Assembly (NCBI GenBank): GCA_910577995.1
Contig: CAJTND010000012.1
Coordinates: 1-8,486 of the forward strand
Origin: an uncultured Christensenella sp.
Lineage (GTDB): Bacteria > Bacillota > Clostridia > Christensenellales > Pumilibacteraceae
Reading direction: 5' to 3'
DNA length: 8,486 nucleotides
The translations under genes were made by a program, and so were the position numbers. Each line of letters starts with the position of its first letter. Position 1 is the stretch's first letter. Under the pieces are notes generated by a model that was not told where the DNA came from, did no database searches, and worked only from the letters and a program-made list of their open reading frames with translations. This document shows positions 1-5,413 of the stretch, piece by piece.

Positions 1-1041
1 GAGTATGTCTACGACAACAGCGGACTGAGCGGAGTAAAGCATAACGACAAAGAATACATATATAGTAAGGATATACATGGGAATATAATAGGCATACTTG
101 ACAAAAGCGGGAAAGAAGTGGTACAATACAAGTACGACGCATGGGGCGGCATACGAACAGAGGTAAAAGATGAGAACCATGCGGGGATAGCGGAGTTGAA
201 TCCGTTTAGATACCGCTCGTACTATTACGATACGGAAACGAACCTTTACTATCTTAATACGCGCTACTACGATCCCGAGACAGGTCGATTTATTTCTCAA
301 GACGACGTAAGCTATCTCGATCCCGAACACATCAATGGGCTTAATCTGTTCGCTTACTGCGGTAATAATCCCGTGATGGGCTACGACCCCGACGGTACTT
401 GGGATTGGGGTAAGTTTTGGACGGTTTTAGCCGCTGTGGCTTCTGTGGCTATGATAGTTGCAAGTGTCGCTTTGTCAATCACAGGTATAGGTGCTCCCGT
501 TGCTGCTATATTATTAGGTGCCGGTATAGGCGGACTTTTTGCTCTTGGCAATAGCATTGTTTCACAAGGTCTCTCCAACGGATTCGGTAATATAAATTGG
601 GGTCAAGTGGCGTTTAACGGATTGATGGGTATGGGAATAGGTGCCGTAATGGGTTCTCCGCTCGGCGGTATTGTATCCGGAGCCGTGATAGGAACTATAA
701 GTTTTGTCCAGAGCGTAGGGAACGATTTGTTTGAAAACGGCGGAGATTTCGGTAAAGTAAATTGGGGCGGTGCAGTTGCCACCGGTATATTTTCCGGAAT
801 TATGTCGGGAGCAGGTAAATGGGTAAAGAACTTGGGCAACGGTATAAAGGCGGGGCTAAAAGCCTTGGGAGTCAACGGTATAGCTGCAATAGATGCGTTG
901 ATATTGGTAGGTCAGGCTATTGCTTGGATCGGTACAGGTATTGCAGCAGTCGGTCGAGCAATCTTTAAAGGAATAGTTTCTTTGTTTGAATTTATTTTCG
1001 GAGGTGGCAATGGAAGAAAAGCATCAAAACGATACGCATAA
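1..1041 (+). CDS. RHS repeat-associated core protein, C-terminal part (5' end outside window)
   Basis: The frame is open from base 1, so only the last 346 residues are present. Residues 1-66 carry YD-type repeats (YDNSG, DIHGNIIGILDKSG, YKYDAWG). The canonical RHS core follows at about 67-132, with NPFRYRSYYYD, LYYLNTRYYDPETGRF and the closing NNPVMGYDPDG. In this family the core builds a shell around a variable C-terminal toxin, and the conserved core boundary is where the variable part begins. Here the roughly 214 residues after DPDG are hydrophobic and glycine-rich. They include two similar pre-toxin blocks (INWGQVAFNG and VNWGGAVATG), glycine-zipper spacing (GMGIGAVMGSPLGG) and a last hydrophobic stretch (ALILVGQAIAWIGTGIAAVG) before a basic tail (GRKASKRYA). 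No nuclease, deaminase or protease motif is visible, so a membrane-active toxin is inferred. The family call is firm; the toxin activity is not. The end overlaps the next gene by 32 bases. Confidence 0.9.
   Translation, partial: EYVYDNSGLSGVKHNDKEYIYSKDIHGNIIGILDKSGKEVVQYKYDAWGGIRTEVKDENHAGIAELNPFRYRSYYYDTETNLYYLNTRYYDPETGRFISQDDVSYLDPEHINGLNLFAYCGNNPVMGYDPDGTWDWGKFWTVLAAVASVAMIVASVALSITGIGAPVAAILLGAGIGGLFALGNSIVSQGLSNGFGNINWGQVAFNGLMGMGIGAVMGSPLGGIVSGAVIGTISFVQSVGNDLFENGGDFGKVNWGGAVATGIFSGIMSGAGKWVKNLGNGIKAGLKALGVNGIAAIDALILVGQAIAWIGTGIAAVGRAIFKGIVSLFEFIFGGGNGRKASKRYA
1000..1006 (+). promoter_or_regulatory. Ribosome binding site deciding the start of the 77-residue membrane protein
   Basis: GGAGGTGG immediately precedes the ATG at 1010, with GGAGG about five bases from the start codon. 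The site lies within the last codons of the RHS gene, so both proteins are read from the same bases in two frames. Confidence 0.7.
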
Positions 1042-1243
1042 AGAAAAGAAACCGAGAATAAGATGGCCGTTAAGTGATATTATAGTAGCTATTATAATGA
1101 GTGTATTTTTAGTAGTCGCTATTATAGGTTTAATTTTGTGGGCAGTGTGGAATTATGTTATTGCAGGAGCAATTCTATTTTTCACGGGAGGGATTATAGG
1201 TATTATATTGGGGACATATTTTTTCCTAAAATATCATTGTTAA
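1010..1243 (+). CDS. Small two-helix membrane protein, candidate immunity protein for the RHS toxin
   Basis: A 77-residue protein. I chose the ATG at 1010 because GGAGG at 1001-1005 region lies just upstream; a longer reading from TTG at 986 has no such site. A charged N-terminus (residues 1-23, with KEKKPR) is followed by two hydrophobic segments, about 25-48 (IIVAIIMSVFLVVAIIGLIL) and 51-74 (YVIAGAILFFTGGIIGIILG), and a short basic end. By the positive-inside rule the N-terminus is probably cytoplasmic. The start lies inside the 3' end of the RHS gene, so translation is probably coupled. Small membrane proteins directly downstream of RHS toxins are commonly their immunity proteins, and a membrane immunity protein would suit a hydrophobic toxin tip. 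I recognise no named family, so the immunity role rests on position and topology. Confidence 0.7.
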   Translation: MEEKHQNDTHKEKKPRIRWPLSDIIVAIIMSVFLVVAIIGLILWAVWNYVIAGAILFFTGGIIGIILGTYFFLKYHC

Positions 1244-1268
1244 TTCTTACTTTAATGGTAATGTAATT

Positions 1269-1886
1269 ATGATTCTTTCCATAATCATCCCCATCTATAA
1301 CGTCGAACAGTACATAGACAAGTGCCTTCAAAGCCTGATCCGTCAGCACTATGACAAGTCGGAGTACGAAATAATAGCCGTATTGGATGCTTGTACCGAT
1401 TGCTCCGAGGAGATAGCCAAATTCAACCTCGAAAGCAGTGGCATAGCTCATACAATCCTTTATATAGATTGCCGTAGCGCAGGGATATCCCGCAACGCAG
1501 GTTTGGAAATCGCTCGAGGCAAATACATATACTTTGTAGACGGCGACGATTACTTAATTGATTTGCTTGCGTTAAAGCGTATGACTGAAGCAATGGAAAG
1601 CGGAGAGTATAATGCCGTGTACATGAGCAAGTTCGAGTCCGATCAAAAAGCTTTCGATGACGATGCTATATGGCGGTACTTCTATAAGCGAGATACAATC
1701 GGAGAAACGAGATTTACCGACGCGAGAATCAACGAGGATTGGGAGTTCACGAGAACGATCAAGCTCAAGCGCGAGTACAAGGAAACAAAAATATACAACG
1801 TAGCGCTTTACCACTATACGTTCCCGCGCGCAGGCAGTCTTACCGAGCAATACCGTTCGGAACGCTTAAACAAACAAATATCTTAA
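1269..1886 (+). CDS. Family 2 (GT-A fold) glycosyltransferase, short form
   Basis: A 205-residue protein starting with the typical GT2 N-terminus SIIIPIYNVEQYIDKCLQSL. The nucleotide-sugar binding region includes the conserved SAGISRNAGLEIARGKYI block (residues 70-87). The metal-binding DXD equivalent is DGDD at 91-94, after a FVDGDD strand. An acidic pair in INEDWEF (E156/D157) sits where GT2 enzymes usually have the catalytic base, and YHYTFPRAGSLTEQY near the end is the usual C-terminal GT2 signature. It probably transfers a sugar from a nucleotide-sugar donor to a cell-surface acceptor in the cytoplasm. No membrane helix is present. It is shorter than many GT2 proteins, but the core is complete. 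It starts 25 bases after the small membrane protein with only a weak ribosome site (GGTAATG). Donor and acceptor cannot be read from sequence. Confidence 0.88.
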   Translation: MILSIIIPIYNVEQYIDKCLQSLIRQHYDKSEYEIIAVLDACTDCSEEIAKFNLESSGIAHTILYIDCRSAGISRNAGLEIARGKYIYFVDGDDYLIDLLALKRMTEAMESGEYNAVYMSKFESDQKAFDDDAIWRYFYKRDTIGETRFTDARINEDWEFTRTIKLKREYKETKIYNVALYHYTFPRAGSLTEQYRSERLNKQIS

Positions 1887-1889
1887 AAC

Positions 1890-1930
1890 CAACGGAGCGG
1901 CTTGAAATTAAGCCGCCCCGTTGTGCTTTT
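1890..1930 (+). terminator. Probable rho-independent terminator after the glycosyltransferase gene
   Basis: CAACGGAGCGGCTT at 1890-1903 pairs with AAGCCGCCCCGTTG at 1910-1923 over 14 positions with one A/C mismatch, around the six-base loop GAAATT. It starts three bases after the stop codon. The trailing sequence TGCTTTTT is a short, imperfect T-tract. It separates the RHS/glycosyltransferase region from ku. Confidence 0.75.
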
Positions 1931-1975
1931 TATGTCGATGGTATTTTATTCACTTAATATATTTATACTATCCTT

Positions 1976-2797
1976 ATGGCATACAGTTATAAAGGCAGTA
2001 TAAGCTTCGGCTTGGTATATATTCCCGTCACGCTGCACAGCGCGGTCAAAAACAATGACATAGGCTTTAACATGATAGACAAAAAGACAATGAGTCGCGT
2101 GCGGTATAAGAAGACGTGCGAGGACTGCGGCGGTCGGGAAGTCAAGCAGGAAGATATAGTCAAGGGCTATGAGTATGATGACGGCAAGTACGTCGTGTTC
2201 GACGAAAGCGATTTCGAAAAGCTCAAAACCAAGAAAGACAAGAATATAACCATAGACAAATTCGTACCGCTCGGCGAAGTAGACCCTATCTATTTCGACA
2301 AGCCGTATTACGTTGCGCCGACGGGCGCCGAAAAAGCGTTTGCGGTATTGCTCAAAGCAATGGAACAAGAGAATAAAGCGGCTGTCGCAAAAACCGTGCT
2401 CGGCACAAAAGAATCGTTGATCCTAATTCGCGCAAAGAACGGACAAATGCTGCTCAATACACTGTTCTTCGAAGAAGAGATAACAAAGAACCCGACGAAA
2501 GAGGTAACAGAACAAGGCAGCGCGGACGAACTTAAAATGGCGAAAGCTATAATAGAGAGCATGAGCGGCGAGTTCGAGCCGGAAAAGTATAAAGACGAAT
2601 ACCGAGAAAAGGTACAAAAAGCGATCGAGCAAAAGATAGCCGGCAAAGAAATAGTAAAGCCCAAAGAAAAGACTACGACAACGGCGGCAAGTCTTATGGA
2701 CGCATTGCAGCAAAGCCTTGCGCTCATGAAAGAACAAAATATAAAACGACAGCGTAAAACCGCTCCAAGCAAAACGGTAAAGAGAAAACGCGCGTAA
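1976..2797 (+). CDS. ku: Bacterial Ku, DNA end-binding protein of non-homologous end joining
   Basis: A 273-residue protein, the usual length for bacterial Ku. Ku forms a ring-shaped homodimer that threads onto double-strand DNA ends and recruits the partner ligase. Family signatures are ISFGLVYIPVTLHSAV at 9-24, a CEDCG element at 48-52, DIVKGYEYDDGKYVVF at 60-75, the beta-barrel block VDPIYFDKPYYVAPTG at 102-117, and LFFEEEI at 163-169. Residues about 225-273 form the C-terminal extension, ending in a lysine/arginine-rich tail (KRQRKTAPSKTVKRKRA). In other bacterial Ku proteins such tails bind DNA and stimulate the ligase. The stop overlaps the ligase start (TAATG), so the two are co-transcribed and probably translationally coupled. 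The start lacks a purine-rich ribosome site: the bases before ATG read TACTATCCTT. The next in-frame options would cut into the conserved N-terminus, so the ATG at 1976 is retained. Confidence 0.95.
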   Translation: MAYSYKGSISFGLVYIPVTLHSAVKNNDIGFNMIDKKTMSRVRYKKTCEDCGGREVKQEDIVKGYEYDDGKYVVFDESDFEKLKTKKDKNITIDKFVPLGEVDPIYFDKPYYVAPTGAEKAFAVLLKAMEQENKAAVAKTVLGTKESLILIRAKNGQMLLNTLFFEEEITKNPTKEVTEQGSADELKMAKAIIESMSGEFEPEKYKDEYREKVQKAIEQKIAGKEIVKPKEKTTTTAASLMDALQQSLALMKEQNIKRQRKTAPSKTVKRKRA

Positions 2798-3708
2798 TGT
2801 CTGACTTATTCATAGATAAAAATATCGACCCGATGTTGCTATACGAAACGGAGCCGTTCGACAGCGACGAGCATATATTCGAGTTAAAGCTCGACGGCAT
2901 ACGCTGTATCGCGTATATAGAGCCGAAGTCGGTCGTATTGCAAAACAAGCGACATAAGGACGTGACGGATATTTATCCCGAATTGTCCGATATGAAAAAA
3001 TGCGTGAAGAAACGTGTAATTCTCGACGGCGAGCTTGTCGTACTAATAGACGGCAAGCCGAATTTTTATGCTTTGCAAAAGCGCAGTCTTATGAGCGACG
3101 AGTTCAGAATTAAGCTCGCGGCAAAAAATGATCCCGTGCAGTTCGTCGCTTACGACATTCTCTATCTCGACGGTAAAGACTTAACGAATAAGCCCTTAAC
3201 GGAACGTAAAGAAATATTAATTAAAACTGTTACCGAAGGACACGGATTGAGTGTTTCGAGATATATAGAAAAGAACGGAAAAGATTTCTTTGAGCTTGCA
3301 AAGCAGGAACAGCTCGAAGGCATAGTCGCTAAGAAGAAAGACGGACTTTACCACATAGGCAAGCGCACACATGATTGGGTAAAGATAAAAGTCATGCAGG
3401 ACGAGGATTTGTTTGTGTTCGGCTACCAAACCGACGAGAACGGAAACGTCAAAGACTTGATTCTCGGCTATTACGACGATAACGACAAACTACAATGCCG
3501 AGGCAAGGTCTATCTCGGCGTGTCGGAAAGCGACAGAAAGATAATAGGCGAGTTCGCCAAAAAGAACACGGTCAAGCGACCGTGGTTCGAGAAATATAAA
3601 AATGCGGTATGGCTGAAGCCCGAGCTAATAGGCACGGCGCATTTTATGCATGAAACGGAAAGCGGCGGAATGCGTCAGCCCGTATGGAAAGGCTTGAGGG
3701 TGGATTAG
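2797..3708 (+). CDS. ligD: ATP-dependent DNA ligase, LigD-type ligase domain only (NHEJ partner of Ku)
   Basis: A 303-residue ligase that seals DNA nicks through a lysine-AMP intermediate. Visible nucleotidyltransferase motifs are motif I ELKLDGIR with adenylated K31, ILDGELVV at 75-82, motif III VAYDILYLDG at 117-126, motif IV LEGIVAKKK at 173-181, and motif V HDWVKIK at 192-198. An OB-fold follows from about 199 to 303, ending with the RQPVWKGLR block typical of LigD-type ligases (293-301). All catalytic motifs look intact. The polymerase and phosphoesterase domains found in multidomain LigD are absent, so end processing would need other proteins. The ATG overlaps the ku stop by one base. 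The symbol ligD is used for the domain type; this could equally be filed as a stand-alone LigC-like ligase. Confidence 0.93.
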   Translation: MSDLFIDKNIDPMLLYETEPFDSDEHIFELKLDGIRCIAYIEPKSVVLQNKRHKDVTDIYPELSDMKKCVKKRVILDGELVVLIDGKPNFYALQKRSLMSDEFRIKLAAKNDPVQFVAYDILYLDGKDLTNKPLTERKEILIKTVTEGHGLSVSRYIEKNGKDFFELAKQEQLEGIVAKKKDGLYHIGKRTHDWVKIKVMQDEDLFVFGYQTDENGNVKDLILGYYDDNDKLQCRGKVYLGVSESDRKIIGEFAKKNTVKRPWFEKYKNAVWLKPELIGTAHFMHETESGGMRQPVWKGLRVD

Positions 3709-3800
3709 CGAGTGCTTATATACTCCCTGAATCTCGGGCACTAACTTCATTTAATATAATATAAGAATAAAGTCATTATAGTCGTTTTTATTTCCGTAAG
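3709..3800. other. Convergent intergenic spacer between the ligase and lipoprotein genes
   Basis: The two genes face each other across 92 AT-rich bases. The only pairing I see is a weak AGTGC (3711-3715) / GCACT (3738-3742) inverted repeat, with a short CCC/GGG pair inside it and no following T-tract. This is not a convincing terminator for either gene. Confidence 0.4.
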
Positions 3801-4400
3801 TTATTTTGTGTGCGATACGTTCTTGAACCGTGCGAGCTCAAACGGCGTACCTGGAACGCAGATCACGAGATCGAACCATGTTCCTTTTTCATATGCTTCG
3901 TCCGTCTCGGTAAAATATCCACCCGCTTTCTTTTCCACATTTTGTTTAATAATATACGAAGATGCCGGCTTGCGCACGCATGACCCTTGATTCCAAACCA
4001 ACGACGCTGTGCTTATTATTGATTCGTCATAAATATCTGTACATAAACTCGTAATATATACAGTGAAATTAAACGATCTTCCCCATAATGGAGTACCATC
4101 AGCATTATCAAAACTTAAACGAATCTTCAAAACCGGTTGATTCCTAAAATACACCGTCATGGTTTCATGTTCGCTGTACTCCGCCTTGTCAGAGGTAAAC
4201 ACGTTAAGAGAATTCACTTTGTCTGTCAGGTTTTCATTATCTTCCGTCAGGTCGGCAACGGTATCCGTCAAGTCGGCAACGATATCCGTCAATCGATCAA
4301 TATCGGACTGCAAAGCCGAAGTGTCAGAACAACCGATCATAGTGACTGTCATTACGATCGCCGCGAACGCAACAGCCAAGATCCCAAGCGTTTTTTTCAT
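3801..4400 (-). CDS. Lipoprotein with N-terminal leucine-heptad coiled coil and beta-rich C-terminal domain
   Basis: A 199-residue protein. The signal peptide is MKK followed by a hydrophobic run ending in the lipobox-like MIGC, with C24 the predicted lipidated residue, so the mature protein should be anchored on the outer face of the membrane. Residues 30-65 form a coiled coil with leucine at 30, 37, 44, 51, 58 and 65, an unbroken seven-residue spacing (LTDIVAD, LTDTVAD, LTEDNEN, LTDKVNS). Residues about 68-199 look like a beta-sandwich, with alternating hydrophobic patterns (ETMTVYFRN, VLKIRLSFD, FNFTVYITS, WFDLVICVPG) and two cysteines that could pair. I recognise no named family. GGGAGGGAG about five bases before the ATG supports this start, and a consensus promoter lies just upstream. 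The coiled coil suggests an oligomeric stalk presenting the C-terminal domain; this is inference. Confidence 0.85.
   Translation of the reverse strand: MKKTLGILAVAFAAIVMTVTMIGCSDTSALQSDIDRLTDIVADLTDTVADLTEDNENLTDKVNSLNVFTSDKAEYSEHETMTVYFRNQPVLKIRLSFDNADGTPLWGRSFNFTVYITSLCTDIYDESIISTASLVWNQGSCVRKPASSYIIKQNVEKKAGGYFTETDEAYEKGTWFDLVICVPGTPFELARFKNVSHTK
4246..4287 (-). repeat. Two 21-bp tandem repeats encoding coiled-coil heptads
   Basis: On the + strand, 4246-4266 and 4267-4287 differ at only two of 21 positions (GTCAGGTCGGCAACGGTATC versus GTCAAGTCGGCAACGATATC, plus the shared last C). Each unit encodes one seven-residue turn of the lipoprotein coiled coil. Diverged copies flank them on both sides, so the coiled coil probably grew by unit duplication. 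Confidence 0.8.
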
Positions 4401-4426
4401 TTTACTCCCTCCCGATTTTTTATTAC

Positions 4427-4455
4427 ATTATACTATGTACCTCCTTGTTTGTCAA
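4427..4455 (-). promoter_or_regulatory. Consensus sigma-A promoter for the lipoprotein gene
   Basis: Read on the minus strand, TTGACA (4455-4450) and TATAAT (4432-4427) are separated by exactly 17 bases. Transcription would start near 4420, giving a leader of about 20 bases with a strong ribosome site (GGGAGGGAG) before the ATG at 4400. Both hexamers match the consensus completely, so strong, possibly constitutive expression is expected. Confidence 0.88.
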
Positions 4456-4675
4456 GCTCGGCTTTGACCGCTTCGCGCCGATCCTTACGGGCGGTGCTTA
4501 AGGTGACAAACGATGCGCGACTCGGAGAACTGCGGGAATTTTGCAAGCGGAAAAAGCCGAAATGCTTGATAACAAGATAACGGCTTGTTGGGCAAACGTC
4601 GGCATAGAGCGAAAACTTTTGAAGCAATGCCGCAATACTTATAGGCAAGAAGCGGTCATATGACTGCCGGAATGT
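4456..4675. other. Non-coding gap between the lipoprotein promoter and the Spo0A-C-like gene
   Basis: I find no convincing gene here. A minus-strand open frame (4433-4648) starts at TTG without a ribosome site, runs through the lipoprotein promoter and has no recognisable content. A plus-strand frame contributes only a short basic tail. The stretch holds an inverted repeat AACAAG/CTTGTT near 4570-4590 and, at its right end, the nested inverted repeats listed separately. Confidence 0.5.
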
Positions 4676-4696
4676 TTATTGTCGGCGTATTGCGGC
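4629..4696. repeat. Nested inverted repeats at the 3' end of the Spo0A-C-like gene
   Basis: GCCGCAATAC at 4629-4638 is an exact inverted match to GTATTGCGGC at 4687-4696. Between the arms lie GGCA (4644-4647) / TGCC (4665-4668) and the perfect 10-base palindrome GTCATATGAC (4655-4664). The right arm is inside the last codons of the minus-strand gene and the stop codon is in the interior. No T-tract follows on either strand, so this is not a standard rho-independent terminator. Confidence 0.65.
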
Positions 4697-5026
4697 GCGG
4701 CACATTACGAGCAACTTGACGGTGAGTTTGTTTTGGAGTTGATAAGGTTTGTAAGTTGTGTTGAGCGTTTCGTTTATGAACGCGCAGAGGTCATGCGCTT
4801 TGTTCAAAGCGTAGTCGACATAGTTATGTACTGTGTGTTCATTGTAGTTATCGTCCGCGCCTATTTCGGAATAGATATCCGAAATCTTTCTGTGCGGGTC
4901 GAGCTCGCAGAGAAAGATCGCTTTTGAGAGAAAGTCGAAGCCTTTGGTCGTCTGCGAAACTCCGCAGCGGTCAAGCATCAGTTTGATGTCGAGCTCCTCG
5001 TTTTGATAGTCGGTGAAGTTTGTCAT
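4676..5026 (-). CDS. Stand-alone protein resembling the Spo0A C-terminal DNA-binding domain
   Basis: A 116-residue protein. Residues about 13-110 follow the pattern of the Spo0A effector domain, a helix-turn-helix fold that binds 0A-box DNA. The matching elements are a GV motif followed by KGFDFLSKAI (in Spo0A, GV then KGYLYLREAI), then KISDIYSEIG (in Spo0A, ITKVLYPDIA), a helix with HTVHNYVDYALNKA in place of the recognition helix VERAIRHAIEVA, and LTVKLLVMCRAAIR near the C-terminus (in Spo0A, FIAMVADKLR). There is no receiver domain, so it cannot be controlled by phosphorylation as Spo0A is. The recognition-helix arginines of Spo0A are not conserved, so DNA specificity, if any, would differ. 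AAGGAGA lies seven bases before the ATG. The similarity is judged by eye, and the fold assignment is moderately confident. Its role is unknown; a small transcription factor is the simplest guess. Confidence 0.65.
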   Translation of the reverse strand: MTNFTDYQNEELDIKLMLDRCGVSQTTKGFDFLSKAIFLCELDPHRKISDIYSEIGADDNYNEHTVHNYVDYALNKAHDLCAFINETLNTTYKPYQLQNKLTVKLLVMCRAAIRRQ

Positions 5027-5330
5027 GTTTTTTCTCCTTGGTATTTATTCCGACCTATCGTCGGTCAACTTATGATATATCAGATAGTTAGGCAAAAATA
5101 AATAGTTTGGAGAAAATATAGATATTTAATTTTGGAATCAGAGATATATCGAATAAGCTTCGTTGTCATATATTTCAATGGTATGTGAAGATTTTCGGCT
5201 ATGGTCGGCAACATAAGAAATTCGTAGGTAGAGCCGAGATATGGATATTGTCATAAGATTATTATACATCAACACCGTACAAAAGTAAATAATTTTATCC
5301 GAATATAAAATAATATAAAGTTTTACGGTG

Positions 5331-5375
5331 CGGCAAGACATGTAGCGGATAAACGGATGTATACTGTCCTTGCCG
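5331..5375. repeat. Bulged inverted repeat upstream of the DegT-like gene
   Basis: CGGCAAGACA at 5331-5340 pairs with TGTCCTTGCCG at 5365-5375 over ten positions with one bulged base. The 24-base interval contains the direct repeat CGGAT-AAA-CGGAT. The right arm contains the TTGCCG hexamer of a possible promoter, so the repeat could be an operator. Confidence 0.55.
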
Positions 5376-5398
5376 ATCAAAAAAATCGAGACGATATA
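5370..5398 (+). promoter_or_regulatory. Possible weak sigma-A promoter for the DegT-like gene
   Basis: TTGCCG (5370-5375) is followed after 17 bases by GATATA (5393-5398); a slightly shifted reading gives TATATA with 19-base spacing. Both hexamers are imperfect. The position, about 16 bases before the GTG start, fits a very short leader. Confidence 0.35.
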
Positions 5399-5413
5399 TA
5401 AAGAGATTTTTGA

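Larger units (their letters stand above)
5027..5413. other. AT-rich divergent intergenic region
   Basis: This 387-base gap separates the minus-strand Spo0A-C-like gene from the plus-strand DegT-like gene. It contains the ribosome site of the first (5033-5039 area), a short hairpin CCGAC/GTCGG at about 5050-5064 in its leader, and an inverted repeat overlapping a possible promoter near 5331-5400. I see no RNA gene, no recognisable riboswitch and no coding frame with plausible composition. A long minus-strand frame through the right part of this gap is an arginine-rich shadow of the DegT-like gene. Confidence 0.5.

Noticed and set aside
1946..2772. Minus-strand frames opposite ku
   Set aside because: They are phenylalanine/cysteine-rich shadows without motifs, whereas ku on the plus strand has full-length family signatures.
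3709..3745. Terminator between the ligase and lipoprotein genes
   Set aside because: The AGTGC/GCACT pairing is only five bases with a large asymmetric interior and no T-tract.
4246..4300. CRISPR-like short repeats
   Set aside because: The 21-bp units are directly adjacent with no spacers and encode coiled-coil heptads in frame.
4433..4449. AAGGAGGT on the minus strand within the spacer of the lipoprotein promoter
   Set aside because: It looks like an ideal ribosome site but lies upstream of the predicted transcription start, and the only ATG after it is followed at once by stop codons, so it is probably chance.
4433..4648. Minus-strand 71-residue open frame between the lipoprotein and Spo0A-C-like genes
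   Set aside because: It starts at TTG with no ribosome site, overlaps the consensus lipoprotein promoter, and shows no recognisable sequence.
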